Notes: a model not told the origin generated them from the sequence alone. DNA of 64,000 bases from Lachnospiraceae bacterium (GCA_024682375.1 JAIKZI010000066.1:1-64000), one strand, 5' to 3'; shown: positions 44,439 through 54,065, counted from the first letter of the stretch. Numbers and translations: made by a program.

Positions 44439-46259
44439 CTATTCTACAGTAACAGACTTAGCAAGGTTTCTAGGCTGATCAGGATTTACATCCTTCTCAA
44501 CAGATGTGTAATATGCCAAAATCTGAAGTATAACTGCTGCCTCAAATACAGAAAGTTCATCACGAATTGCTGGAAGTGGAATATGAACATCACAAACTGA
44601 TGGATCTGTGATTTTCTCATCCTTGCTTAGAAGAACTACAAAAGCTCCTCTAGCCTTTACTTCTCTGATATTTGAAATAACCTTCTGATATACATGTTCC
44701 TGAGTAGCAATAGCAATTACAGGAACGCCTTCGCTGATAAGAGCAATTGTTCCATGCTTAAGCTCACCGGCAGCGTATGCCTCTGCATGAATGTATGAAA
44801 TCTCTTTAAGCTTTAGTGCACCTTCCATAGAAAGTGTGTAATCTAAGCCTCTTCCGATGAAGAATGCATCATGTGCATTTGCCATTCTAGCAGCATATGT
44901 ACGAATGATATCTTCCATCTCGAGAACTTTCTTGATTGCATCTGGTACTTTTTTCAAGTCAGCGATGAAGCTTTCAATCTTAGACTTCTCGCAAAGATTG
45001 TTTACAACACCGATACGAGCACCGATTAGATACATCGCTGCAACCTGAACTGTGTATGCCTTTGTAGAAGCAACTGCAATTTCAGGGCCGGCATGTGTAT
45101 AAAGCACATACTTACTCTCACGAGCGATTGTAGAACCTTTTACATTTACAACAGCAAGTGTTCTATCAGTCTTTGTCTTTGCAAGACGTAGTGCCTCAAG
45201 TGTATCAATAGTCTCACCTGACTGAGATACTACGATTACAAGAGTCTTATCTGTGATTGTAGGTCTCTCATATCTAAACTCAGATGCGATTGCCACATTT
45301 ACAGGAAGTCCAATATGATTCTGGATCAAACTTCTTCCTACATTTCCTGCATACATAGCTGTACCACAAGCGATTACTGTTACATCAGTGATACCCTCAA
45401 AAAGTGAATCATCAATTCCATCATCTGAAAAATCAGGAAGATTATTCTTAATTCTGAAGTTTACTGTGTTGGCAAAAGCAGTTGGCTGCTCATGGATTTC
45501 CTTGATCATATAGTGAGGATATCCATTCTTTTCCGCAGTAGAAACATCCCAATCAACCGTAAGATATTCTGGTTCTACTTCCTTGCCTTCTAAGTCATGA
45601 ATTTCGATTCCATCCTTTGTAAGCTTTCCAATGCAGTACTCAGGAAGTACGAAATACTTATTTGTAAACTCGATAAAAGCTGTCAAATCAGAAGCTACAA
45701 ATGCTCCCTGTTCTTTTGTATATGTAGCAACCATAGGGCTGACATTTCTTACGATATAAATCTCGCCCGGATGATTCTTGAACATGATACAAAAAGCGAA
45801 TGAGCCCTTGATATCCTCAAGGCCTTTCTTAATCGCCTCAATGGGATTACCATTAAAGTTTGCATCAAATACTGCTGCCGCAACCTCAGTATCAGTCTCT
45901 GAACGAAGCTTACCCATGAGCTTATACTTCTCAATAAGCTGATGATAATTTTCAATAATTCCATTATGGATAAGAGTTACATTGTTAACTCTATGAGGAT
46001 GAGCGTTTGCATTAGTTACTCCACCGTGAGTAGCCCATCTAGTATGACCAATACCACAAGTTGAGATATTTTCTTCATCTACGATTGCACGTAAATCAGA
46101 TACCTTTCCAGCTGTCTTTCTAACTGAAATATGTCCAGAATTCTCTTTGAAAAAAGCAATTCCGGCACTGTCATATCCTCTATACTCAAGTCTCTGAAGA
46201 CCATCTAAAAGGATATCCTGCGCTGCGCGCTTACCTGTGAATCCAATAATTCCACACAT
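44439..46259 (-). CDS. glmS: Glucosamine-6-phosphate synthase (isomerising)
   Basis: Makes glucosamine-6-phosphate from fructose-6-phosphate and glutamine, the entry to cell-wall amino sugars. The N-terminal nucleophile Cys is in MCGIIGFTGKR. The glutaminase domain has GHTRWATHGG, and two SIS domains carry SQSGETIDTLEALRLA and STKAYTVQ. The C-terminus is PRNLAKSVTVE, as expected. It has 606 residues. The 89-base upstream spacer has no room for, and no sign of, a glmS ribozyme. Confidence 0.97.
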   Translation of the reverse strand: MCGIIGFTGKRAAQDILLDGLQRLEYRGYDSAGIAFFKENSGHISVRKTAGKVSDLRAIVDEENISTCGIGHTRWATHGGVTNANAHPHRVNNVTLIHNGIIENYHQLIEKYKLMGKLRSETDTEVAAAVFDANFNGNPIEAIKKGLEDIKGSFAFCIMFKNHPGEIYIVRNVSPMVATYTKEQGAFVASDLTAFIEFTNKYFVLPEYCIGKLTKDGIEIHDLEGKEVEPEYLTVDWDVSTAEKNGYPHYMIKEIHEQPTAFANTVNFRIKNNLPDFSDDGIDDSLFEGITDVTVIACGTAMYAGNVGRSLIQNHIGLPVNVAIASEFRYERPTITDKTLVIVVSQSGETIDTLEALRLAKTKTDRTLAVVNVKGSTIARESKYVLYTHAGPEIAVASTKAYTVQVAAMYLIGARIGVVNNLCEKSKIESFIADLKKVPDAIKKVLEMEDIIRTYAARMANAHDAFFIGRGLDYTLSMEGALKLKEISYIHAEAYAAGELKHGTIALISEGVPVIAIATQEHVYQKVISNIREVKARGAFVVLLSKDEKITDPSVCDVHIPLPAIRDELSVFEAAVILQILAYYTSVEKDVNPDQPRNLAKSVTVE

Positions 46260-46348
46260 TTTGTTGTTTCTCCTATTAAAAAACCTACTATTTATTCAAA
46301 TACGAATGGAGAAAAAACCACCCCTGATTTTTCCCCTTCGCAAGGAAT

Positions 46349-47365
46349 CTAATTAAATCCCACAAATTTCTGAGACATATGATACAAGCCTAAATAAATT
46401 CTTCTACCCAGACGTCCAGGAAGATTAGATGCTAAACCAAACAATCCCAATCTCATATGCCAGAAAGTCTTAGGGCACTTCTTATGACAATAAGCCCAAA
46501 GATTCTTAACCTTTCTAATATTTTCCTTATCCTTTGACACACATCCAAGTGAAGCACTGACTGTTGTAATCATTTCAAGGAATGAAAGCATATATCTTCT
46601 TAAATATGGTTCATCGATAGACCATACATCATAAGCATCGATAAGAAGCTTGTTAACACGAAGCTGCTGATCAATTCTCTTTATCATAATCTGCTCATTT
46701 ACAGACTGCCCCTCACGTCCAATGTAATATCTATAGAAATCTACATTTAGATAGTAAATTGTTTTTACATATGGAAGTGGAACATATACAAAGAGGTTAT
46801 CCACATAGAAAGTATGCTTTGGAAGTACTAATCCACATTCTCTAAGCATTTCTGTTCTATAAGTAACTGAATGCATCAGAATAGTAAATCCTTTTATCAC
46901 TCTCTTCATATCCTTCCAACCGATGATACGGTCTGTAGGGAAAAGGAGTGTATAAAACATAGTTCTTCTATGGTTTTCCGAAACTTTTTCATAAACATAG
47001 TTAGTAAGAAGCATATCCACAGGATTTCCTTCATTTACCAGTTTCTTTAAAGTCTCAATAACCTTCATATAAGCATCGTAATCTACCCAGTCATCTGAAT
47101 CGACTACTTTGTAATACATACCAGTAGCATTTCTAAGTCCAGCATTTACAGCCTCACCATGTCCACCATTTGGCTGATGAATAGCTTTACAAATTCCTGG
47201 ATATTTTGCTTCATATTCGTCAGCAATCTTTGCTGTATTATCTGTAGATCCATCATCTACAATCAAAATTTCAACATCATCTCCGCCAGGGAGTAGTGAT
47301 TCTATACATTTACTCATATATTCCTCTGAGTTATAGCATGGAATCGCAAAAGTAATTAATTTCAT
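46349..47365 (-). CDS. Family 2 glycosyltransferase
   Basis: A GT-A fold transferase. Motifs are TFAIPCYNSEEYMSKCIESLLP, ILIVDDGSTDNTAKIADEY and the metal-binding KVVDSDDWVDYDAY. It has 338 residues and no membrane helix. The C-terminal 130 residues (FYRYYIGREGQSVN and after) are typical of capsule or teichoic-acid-type transferases. Donor and acceptor are unknown. It lies 89 bases upstream of glmS on the same strand. Confidence 0.88.
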   Translation of the reverse strand: MKLITFAIPCYNSEEYMSKCIESLLPGGDDVEILIVDDGSTDNTAKIADEYEAKYPGICKAIHQPNGGHGEAVNAGLRNATGMYYKVVDSDDWVDYDAYMKVIETLKKLVNEGNPVDMLLTNYVYEKVSENHRRTMFYTLLFPTDRIIGWKDMKRVIKGFTILMHSVTYRTEMLRECGLVLPKHTFYVDNLFVYVPLPYVKTIYYLNVDFYRYYIGREGQSVNEQIMIKRIDQQLRVNKLLIDAYDVWSIDEPYLRRYMLSFLEMITTVSASLGCVSKDKENIRKVKNLWAYCHKKCPKTFWHMRLGLFGLASNLPGRLGRRIYLGLYHMSQKFVGFN

Positions 47366-47482
47366 TTGAGTCAGTCTATTCCTTTCTGTCTCATTTTTTA
47401 CAGAGTTATATCACTCTACATAATCCTAAAAATTATAACCTTTATTCAGGAAAAAATAAAGCACTCATACATACATAAAAAA

Positions 47483-47514
47483 GACGAGATGAACTTAATC
47501 ATCTCGCCTTTTGT
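47483..47514 (-). terminator. Terminator of the aminotransferase gene
   Basis: On the minus strand, AAAGGCGAGATGA-TTAAGT-TCATCTCGTCTTTTTT. It ends in a U-run and lies 15 bases after the aminotransferase stop. Confidence 0.8.
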
Positions 47515-47528
47515 CGTGTCATGTGACA

Positions 47529-48815
47529 CTATTTCTTTAATATTTCATCTATTGTTGCAAGTCGCACACACAGAGTAAATACATCCATAGCCGTCTGCAA
47601 TTCCTCGAGCGTCGGGAAGGATGGCGCTATTCGAATCACAGAATCCTTTGGATCTTGACCATATGGAAATGGAGCTCCCGCTCCTGTCAAAGTAACTCCG
47701 AGTGCAAAACACATACTGACAACCTTGGATGCAACATTTGGAATTGTTCTAAATGTAATAAAATAACCGCCGTTTGGATTATTCCAGGTTCCGACATTTT
47801 TTCCCGAAAGATCTCTTTCCAAAGTATTTATTACGCACAAAAACTTAGGTCTTAAAATCTTCGCATGCTTTTTCATATGCTCTCTGATGCCGGCTGCATC
47901 TTTAAAAAATTTGATATGTCTAAGCTGATTAACCTTATCATAACCTATTGTCTGAACTGTCATCGAGCTTATTATATCTTTTTTATTTTCAGGTGATGAA
48001 GCCACTCCTGAAATTCCTGAGCCAGAAAAACTAATCTTTGAAGTAGACATAAATTCAAATACAAGATTTGGATTTCCAGCCTTTTTACATTCCAAAAGGA
48101 TATCCGGAATCTGATCCTGTTTTTCTATTTCATCATAAAGATAATGCACTGCATAAGCATTATCCCAAAAGATTCTAAAGTCCTTTGCGGCAGGTTTTAG
48201 ATTTGCAAATCGCTTTACAACCTCTTCTGAATAAACAATACCTTCTGGATTTGAATATTTAGGTACACACCAGATTCCTTTTACAGAATCATCTTTCACA
48301 TACTCTTCAACCAAATCCATATCAGGGCCATCACTATTCATCGGAATAGGAATCATTTCAAATCCAAAATGTTCGGTTATAGAAAAATGTCTGTCATATC
48401 CAGGAACAGGACATAACCATTTTACTTTTTTAAGCTTTGACCAAGGTTTTTCTCCTAAATATCCAAAAGAAAAACCTCTGGCTATCTGATCATACATAAC
48501 ATTCAAAGATGAATTACCACATACAATCACGCTATTGGGATCACAAGAAACCATAGAAGCCAAAAGTTTCTTTGCACCCTCAAGTCCTTCCAAAACGCCA
48601 TAATTTCTGACATCCATTCCGGAATCTACATCGATAACCTCATCATGCGAGATTGGCGCAAGCATTCCCATGGACAAATCCAGCTGCTCAACGGAAGGCT
48701 TTCCTCGTGCCATATTCAGTGAAAGCTCCATCTTTTCATACTTTTTATATGCAGAAACTAAGCTTTCTTTTTCTTTAAGTAAATCTTCTCTTGTCATCTG
48801 ATCGTATGGAATCAT
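47529..48815 (-). CDS. Class I aminotransferase, aspartate aminotransferase Ic type
   Basis: A PLP-dependent aminotransferase of the PF12897-like group. Motifs are LSLNMARGKPSVEQLDLS (about residue 32), VICGNSSLNVMYDQ, WCVPKYSNPEGIVYS, the PLP-binding aspartate in FRIFWDNAYAVHYLY, and the Schiff-base lysine in FMSTSKISFSGSGIS. It has 428 residues. The expected reaction is aspartate + 2-oxoglutarate to oxaloacetate + glutamate; this assignment rests on the family only. The start is preceded by AAGGAG. Apparently monocistronic. Confidence 0.85.
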   Translation of the reverse strand: MIPYDQMTREDLLKEKESLVSAYKKYEKMELSLNMARGKPSVEQLDLSMGMLAPISHDEVIDVDSGMDVRNYGVLEGLEGAKKLLASMVSCDPNSVIVCGNSSLNVMYDQIARGFSFGYLGEKPWSKLKKVKWLCPVPGYDRHFSITEHFGFEMIPIPMNSDGPDMDLVEEYVKDDSVKGIWCVPKYSNPEGIVYSEEVVKRFANLKPAAKDFRIFWDNAYAVHYLYDEIEKQDQIPDILLECKKAGNPNLVFEFMSTSKISFSGSGISGVASSPENKKDIISSMTVQTIGYDKVNQLRHIKFFKDAAGIREHMKKHAKILRPKFLCVINTLERDLSGKNVGTWNNPNGGYFITFRTIPNVASKVVSMCFALGVTLTGAGAPFPYGQDPKDSVIRIAPSFPTLEELQTAMDVFTLCVRLATIDEILKK

Positions 48816-48885
48816 ATCGGCTCCTTATGAAAACTTGTCTTCATATCAAATATAAATATACGGTCAAAATGAATTTAATTCAATG

Positions 48886-51471
48886 TTAAATTTCAACAAT
48901 AAGTTTGTCAGAATCGGCATCATAATTTACTTTAAGGACTGATTTAGGTTTTACATTTCCTTCCAAAATAACCTTTGCAATCAAAGTCTCTACAGACTTT
49001 TCAAGGAATCTCTTCAAAGGTCTTGCACCAAACTGTGGTTCATAGCCCCTATCGCTAATATACTTTATAGCCGAATCACTAAGAACACATTCAAGTTCCT
49101 TATCTGCAAGTCTACGATTTAAATCCTTCATTTGAAGATCAATAATTCTATTGATATTATCTTTTGTCAGTGGCTTGAACATGATAATTTCATCCAAACG
49201 GTTTAAAAACTCCGGTCTGAATGAAGCCTTAAGTGTCATATCAACAGCAGTCCTTGCATCTTCAGTTATTTCTCCATCTTCGCCTATACCATTCAACAGA
49301 TTTTCAGAGCCGATATTAGATGTAAGAATAATAATTGTATTCTTGAAATCTACAGTTCTACCCTGTGAATCGGTAATTCGTCCATCATCTAGAACCTGGA
49401 GAAGAACATTCCATACATCCGGATGAGCTTTTTCCACTTCATCGAAAAGAACTACCGAATAAGGTTTTCTTCTAACGGCTTCTGTTAGCTGACCGCCTTC
49501 GTCATATCCAACATATCCCGGAGGAGCTCCAATTAGACGTGACACTGAATATTTCTCCATGTACTCCGACATGTCAATTCTGACCATGTTTGCTTCATTA
49601 TCAAAAAGTGTTGCAGCAAGTGTCTTTGCAAGTTCTGTCTTACCTACACCAGTAGGTCCCAAGAACAGGAATGAACCGATTGGCTTGGACGGATCTTTAA
49701 TACCTGCACGGGATCTGATAATAGATTCAGTAACAAGTTTTACTGCTTCATCCTGTCCAACAACTCTCTTATGAAGTTCAGTATCGAGATGAAGTACCTT
49801 GTTTCGTTCTGTTTCATTTAGCTTTGAAACTGGTATTCCCGTCCATCTGGAGACGATTTCTGCAATCTCATCTTCAGTAACATTCTCATGAATGAGCGAG
49901 ATATCCTTTACCTCGATATTCTTCTCTTCCTCTTCGAGTTTCTTCTCAAGCTCAGGCAGGCGACCATACTGAAGCTCGGCTGCCTTGTCTAAATTATATT
50001 CCTGCTTTGCTTTTGCGATTTCATTCTTTACAGATTCAATCTGTTCACGAAGCTCTGAAACACCAGTCAGAGACTTCTTCTCGTTATCCCACTGGGCCTT
50101 CATGACATTCAGTTTATCTTTGTACTCAGACAACTCTTTCTGAAGTTCAACAAGACGCTGTTTTGAAAGATTATCGGTTTCTTTTTTCAAAGCAGTCTCT
50201 TCGATTGAAAGCTGCATTACCTTACGATTAAGTTCATCCACTTCTTCTGGCATAGAATCCATTTCAGTCTTTATAGATGCGCAAGCCTCATCAACCAGGT
50301 CGATAGCCTTGTCAGGAAGGAATCTATCAGAAATATATCTATCGGAAAGTGTAGCCGCGGCGACAAGTGCAGCATCTGCAATCTTTACACCATGGAAAAC
50401 TTCATATCTGTCTTTCAAACCACGAAGGATAGATATAGTATCTTCGACTGTAGGTTCATCAATCATAACCGGCTGGAATCGTCTGGCCAAAGCGGAATCT
50501 TTTTCAATATTCTCACGATACTCGTTTAACGTCGTTGCACCGATACAGTGAAGCTCACCACGGGCAAGCATCGGCTTTAACATATTTCCTGCATCGAGAG
50601 AACCTTCTGTCTTTCCGGCACCGACTATAGTATGAAGTTCATCGATGAAGAGAATGATTTCGCCGTTTGAATTCTTCACTTCATTTAAAACAGCCTTCAA
50701 TCTCTCCTCGAACTCACCTCTATACTTTGCACCAGCGACGAGGGATCCCATTTCGAGGGAAAAAATCTTCTTATTCTTCAAATTGTCCGGCACATCGCCA
50801 TTTACAATACGCTGAGCCAGTCCTTCTACAGCAGCGGTCTTTCCTGTACCCGGTTCACCGATCAGGACAGGATTATTCTTTGTCTTTCTGGAAAGAATAC
50901 GGATGATATTTCTGATTTCTGAATCACGTCCGATTACAGGATCAAGCTTACCGTCACGAGCTCGCTCAACCATATCAAATCCATATTTTTCCAATGTATC
51001 ATATGTATCTTCTGGATTATCCGTAGTCACTTTCTGATTTCCTCTAACTTCAGACAACGCAGTGAGAAACCTCTCTCTGGTCAATCCGAATTCTTTAAAT
51101 TTGTTCTTTATAGTCTTGCTAGGTTTCTGGATCATCGCCAAAAACAGATGCTCGACAGAGACGTACTCGTCGCCCATAGCTCTAGCTTCATTTTCTGCAA
51201 AGTTCAGAGCATCGTTCAGCTCTCTACCCATGTAGATTTCTCCGCCACTTACCTTTGTAAGGCTGCGGACCATTTCTTCTACATCATTTTTAAAATAAGT
51301 CAGGTCTATTTCCATCTTCTCGATAAGTCTAGGAATCAGCCCGTCTTCCTGTCTGAGGAGCGCGAGTAGGAGATGCTCTTCAGTCAACTCCTGATTACCA
51401 TATTCGGAAGCGATACTAGAAATATCATTAATCGCTTCGATGGATTTCTGTGTAAATTTCTGGATATTCAT
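48886..51471 (-). CDS. clpB: Chaperone ClpB (disaggregase)
   Basis: A hexameric AAA+ disaggregase acting with DnaK. It has the N-domain repeats (1-145), first nucleotide-binding domain with [10 protein letters not shown] (about residue 206), a coiled-coil middle domain (about 400-520) that separates it from ClpC/ClpA, and a second domain with [12 protein letters not shown] (about 605). It has 861 residues. RBS AAGGAGGG. Its promoter overlaps a CIRCE element, so it should belong to the HrcA heat-shock regulon. Confidence 0.96.
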   Translation of the reverse strand: MNIQKFTQKSIEAINDISSIASEYGNQELTEEHLLLALLRQEDGLIPRLIEKMEIDLTYFKNDVEEMVRSLTKVSGGEIYMGRELNDALNFAENEARAMGDEYVSVEHLFLAMIQKPSKTIKNKFKEFGLTRERFLTALSEVRGNQKVTTDNPEDTYDTLEKYGFDMVERARDGKLDPVIGRDSEIRNIIRILSRKTKNNPVLIGEPGTGKTAAVEGLAQRIVNGDVPDNLKNKKIFSLEMGSLVAGAKYRGEFEERLKAVLNEVKNSNGEIILFIDELHTIVGAGKTEGSLDAGNMLKPMLARGELHCIGATTLNEYRENIEKDSALARRFQPVMIDEPTVEDTISILRGLKDRYEVFHGVKIADAALVAAATLSDRYISDRFLPDKAIDLVDEACASIKTEMDSMPEEVDELNRKVMQLSIEETALKKETDNLSKQRLVELQKELSEYKDKLNVMKAQWDNEKKSLTGVSELREQIESVKNEIAKAKQEYNLDKAAELQYGRLPELEKKLEEEEKNIEVKDISLIHENVTEDEIAEIVSRWTGIPVSKLNETERNKVLHLDTELHKRVVGQDEAVKLVTESIIRSRAGIKDPSKPIGSFLFLGPTGVGKTELAKTLAATLFDNEANMVRIDMSEYMEKYSVSRLIGAPPGYVGYDEGGQLTEAVRRKPYSVVLFDEVEKAHPDVWNVLLQVLDDGRITDSQGRTVDFKNTIIILTSNIGSENLLNGIGEDGEITEDARTAVDMTLKASFRPEFLNRLDEIIMFKPLTKDNINRIIDLQMKDLNRRLADKELECVLSDSAIKYISDRGYEPQFGARPLKRFLEKSVETLIAKVILEGNVKPKSVLKVNYDADSDKLIVEI

Positions 51472-51524
51472 ATACTACCCTCCTTTTTATCAAGGATATA
51501 TCCTAATATTTCTATCTAAAAATG

Positions 51525-51553
51525 GTTATAGCATCTTTTGTTAGCACTGTCAA
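51525..51553 (-). promoter_or_regulatory. clpB promoter
   Basis: On the minus strand, TTGACA, exactly 17 bases, TATAAC. The -10 is 54 bases before the clpB ATG. The -35 lies inside the CIRCE element, so HrcA binding would block polymerase. Confidence 0.75.
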
Positions 51554-51567
51554 CAGGTGAGTGCTAA
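51541..51567 (-). promoter_or_regulatory. CIRCE operator (HrcA-binding site) of clpB
   Basis: On the minus strand, TTAGCACTC-ACCTGTTGA-CAGTGCTAA. It matches the CIRCE consensus TTAGCACTC-N9-GAGTGCTAA at 17 of 18 arm positions. hrcA itself is not in the window. Confidence 0.88.
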
Positions 51568-51890
51568 TTTTGTTGTTTCGTTAAAAAAGGTAATAAAATA
51601 AAGCCATCCAGCTGAAATAATGTTTTATTAACTGAGTTTCAAAGGCAATTAGTAAATCGACATTTTTGCTCGCTGTGCATCTTATCGATGCATCGAACAC
51701 CTGAAAACTCGCGGCTTTTCTTCTTATAAGGAAGTAGAAAAGCCGCTCAAACATCTTCAGGTGTTCGAACGAGCAAAAATCTCAATCAACTACTTGCACT
51801 TTTCAACTCAAAATAATAAAACACTATTTCATCTGGACAGCTTTTTTTCACCTTCCAAAATAAAACAACAAAATTAGCCCTCACCTGTTT
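51552..51890 (+). ncRNA. Long hairpin element E3 with conserved tip
   Basis: A 339-base imperfect palindrome between clpB and the zinc-ribbon cluster. The foot pairs AACAGGTGAGTGCTAATTTTGTTGTTT (51552-51578) with its near-perfect complement at 51863-51890. Pairing continues through the CATCCAGCTGAAATAATGTTTTATTA region and ATTTTTGCTCG to an apical stem CGAACACCTGAA (51694-51705) with TTCAGGTGTTCG (51756-51767). The left arm also has a small side hairpin (TGCATC...GATGCA). The tip carries AACTCGC (51706-51712), a hairpin GGCTTTTC...GAAAAGCC, then GCTCAAACAT (51745-51754), the same motif as E1 and E2. No ORF is seen. The remaining bases to 51943 are AT-rich and featureless. Confidence 0.65.
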
Positions 51891-51943
51891 GGATTATGCT
51901 ATAATTTTTAAAACTAACCACAAAATATTCTATATTAAATTAT

Positions 51944-52516
51944 TTATCTAACTCTATATTCAATTTCGTACTGGAATAAACTTTTCTTTAAACTAATTAT
52001 ACTATCTGAAGTCTTCCAATTATAACTTCTATCATTTTTATAATAATAAGGCTTCCCATAAAGAACGCAAAACTTAATCATATAATAATCATAAACTTTC
52101 ATTGTTGATGCTTCAAGACAGCTAGTTTTCACATTAACACCAATCAATGTACCATAGTCATCAAAATCATATTCCTTTTTCAAAACAACTAGTTTTTTAA
52201 AAATATGTTTAAGCGATTGAGTTTCCAGACGATTTTGATCTGTTTCCGTAACATCCTTTTTCTCAATTGCATTAATCTCGCTTATTTTAGTTTCCCCCCA
52301 TTTATATCCAGAATAATAGCCAGATTGATCTTTTATCCATACTATACGTATTAAAATAATTCCAAATAATAATACTGCTAATACAGATTTTGCAATGATT
52401 TTAAAATATTTACTTCGCTTCACATTATTTTTTATTTTTTTCCCACATTTTATACAATAATTATTTTCTAAATAAATCTCACTACCACAATAACCGCAAA
52501 ATACTTTTTTATTCAT
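51944..52516 (-). CDS. Zinc-ribbon membrane protein 4
   Basis: A 190-residue protein with an N-terminal zinc ribbon (FCGYCGSEIYLENNYCIKCG, four cysteines) and one transmembrane helix (about 35-55, SVLAVLLFGIILIRIVWI). The C-terminal domain of about 130 residues contains FDDYGTLIGVNVKT and LYGKPYYY. This resembles the downstream part of the neighbouring protein (YFDGDKLEGVLVTI, KYGEPEKN), so the two are probably distant paralogues. No enzyme motif is visible. It is the last gene of the four-gene cluster. Confidence 0.7.
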   Translation of the reverse strand: MNKKVFCGYCGSEIYLENNYCIKCGKKIKNNVKRSKYFKIIAKSVLAVLLFGIILIRIVWIKDQSGYYSGYKWGETKISEINAIEKKDVTETDQNRLETQSLKHIFKKLVVLKKEYDFDDYGTLIGVNVKTSCLEASTMKVYDYYMIKFCVLYGKPYYYKNDRSYNWKTSDSIISLKKSLFQYEIEYRVR

Positions 52517-52532
52517 ATACTGCTTCCATTCA

Positions 52533-53117
52533 TTAATCCAAACTAATTCTTAATGTATTATCCAATTCATATATTTCAATATCGCCCTTAGACATCTCCC
52601 ACATACACCGATTGAGATTTTTTTCAGGTTCGCCATATTTTATTGTATATTTTTTTATTATATTTTTTTTAATCTGACTAATACTGTATATAGAAGCATC
52701 GCTTTCCTTAATTGTAACTAAAACACCCTCCAGCTTATCACCATCAAAATAATACTTGGCAAAGCCATTACATCCAGCAAACCCTTCAAAATTTGTAATT
52801 TTACTAACCCAAGTATCATCTTCTTTTTTTACTATACTATCATTGAAATCACTATTTTTTATTTCTTCTTTAGTACAGCCGCGCTTAATATCACCTAATA
52901 ACCAATCATTCTGCCTTTTTGATTCAAACATTGAAATAATCGATAATACAATCAATATTGTTAAAAAAAAGCAAAAAACAAAAATTTTCAAATTAGAATG
53001 TAAAGATTTTGAGGTTGTTTTTTTATTATGATTTTTAAATGATAAATTATCATATCCACATTTCATACAATATTGATAACCATCAGGTATTTTAGTTCCA
53101 CATCTTCCACAATACAT
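52533..53117 (-). CDS. Zinc-ribbon membrane protein 3
   Basis: 194 residues. A zinc ribbon (YCGRCGTKIPDGYQYCMKCG) opens the protein, followed by a short basic linker and a transmembrane helix (about 43-63, IFVFCFFLTILIVLSII). The remaining 130 residues are likely outside the membrane and include a FEGFAGCNGFAKYYFDGDKLEGVLV stretch. This pattern is also seen in small lipoprotein-like sensor domains. Function unknown. It starts 7 bases after the preceding gene. Confidence 0.7.
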   Translation of the reverse strand: MYCGRCGTKIPDGYQYCMKCGYDNLSFKNHNKKTTSKSLHSNLKIFVFCFFLTILIVLSIISMFESKRQNDWLLGDIKRGCTKEEIKNSDFNDSIVKKEDDTWVSKITNFEGFAGCNGFAKYYFDGDKLEGVLVTIKESDASIYSISQIKKNIIKKYTIKYGEPEKNLNRCMWEMSKGDIEIYELDNTLRISLD

Positions 53118-53124
53118 AATCTAT

Positions 53125-53631
53125 TTACTCCACTTCACTTACAAAGACTTCTGCTTCCTTATAATTTGACGAGTTTTCAAACATAATTTCAAACTCCCTT
53201 GATTCACCCGGCCCTATTTCTTGATTATCATTAGTATAGTCACTACCAACTATGTCACCATTATAATCATAGAATTTTACCGTTACTTCATAATAAGAAA
53301 TTGTTTTACTATCACTTATATTTCGAACTTTTCCTGATATGGTATGATAATCCGTATAATAATCACTATATTCATCCCAATTAACAACTTCTAAATCATT
53401 AACAGTTGGCCGATACTTTTCTATAAGTTCATTATTTTTCTTTCGTTCTCTAGATGATTGAAATTCCATAAAACAAAAAAAGACCACCACAAAAGCAAGA
53501 GCTAAACCTAATAAAGTATTCAATTTTTTAACATGATTTAATGTCTTTATAGACTGCAATCTACTTCCACATTTTAAGCAGTACTGCATATCATCTGAAT
53601 AAAATTTTAAACACTTTTTACATCTTTTCAT
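53125..53631 (-). CDS. Zinc-ribbon membrane protein 2 (FxLYD-like domain)
   Basis: 168 residues from ATG 53631 (AGAGGA upstream); the track uses a GTG 15 bases earlier. A zinc ribbon (CKKCLKFYSDDMQYCLKCG) and one membrane helix (about 42-62) are followed by a beta-rich domain. Its segment TISGKVRNISDSKTISYYEVTVKFYDYNGDIVG, with PGESREFEI, looks like an FxLYD / DUF3426-type immunoglobulin-like domain. Function unknown. Confidence 0.7.
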   Translation of the reverse strand: MKRCKKCLKFYSDDMQYCLKCGSRLQSIKTLNHVKKLNTLLGLALAFVVVFFCFMEFQSSRERKKNNELIEKYRPTVNDLEVVNWDEYSDYYTDYHTISGKVRNISDSKTISYYEVTVKFYDYNGDIVGSDYTNDNQEIGPGESREFEIMFENSSNYKEAEVFVSEVE

Positions 53632-53651
53632 CAGCTTCCTCTTCACTTATA

Positions 53652-54065
53652 TTATTTCATCAATCCCAACTTAATCAAAACAGCTGCAAAAAAGATTCCA
53701 ATTCCTCTAATCAACATAGCAAAAGCCACATATATTTTTCCCAAATCTTGATAGTATACCTCTGCAATTGAATCTCCACTTATTGACTCTATCTCCGACA
53801 TATCATTTCCTATAGTTCCAACTTTATATGCACCCCAGAAAAAAATACATAAAATAATAATAGCCAACAAAAAATAAATTCCTTTAATAAAACCATTTGA
53901 ATCTTCATTTTCTTTTGCAAGGACTACATGCTCATTTTGAATAGATTCTTTTTTTTCATAATCCAGTTTGTTTTCTTCTTTTTCAATTTCTTTTAAATCT
54001 AGTCCACAATTCTGACAAATCTTTTCTTCATTATTCACTTCGCTTCCACACTTAGGACAAAACAT
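53652..54065 (-). CDS. Zinc-ribbon membrane protein 1
   Basis: 137 residues. The N-terminal zinc ribbon is MFCPKCGSEVNNEEKICQNCG. A charged linker follows, then two membrane helices (about 65-85, GIYFLLAIIILCIFFWGAYKVG, and about 110-132, VAFAMLIRGIGIFFAAVLIKLG). It is the first gene of the cluster, with the RBS GAGGAGGAG. The codon use looks more AT-rich than the surrounding core genes, suggesting recent acquisition. Function unknown. Confidence 0.7.
   Translation of the reverse strand: MFCPKCGSEVNNEEKICQNCGLDLKEIEKEENKLDYEKKESIQNEHVVLAKENEDSNGFIKGIYFLLAIIILCIFFWGAYKVGTIGNDMSEIESISGDSIAEVYYQDLGKIYVAFAMLIRGIGIFFAAVLIKLGLMK

Noticed and set aside
46260-46348. glmS ribozyme upstream of glmS
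   Set aside because: The spacer to the upstream gene is 89 bases, too short, and lacks the ribozyme core; glmS control must be by another route.
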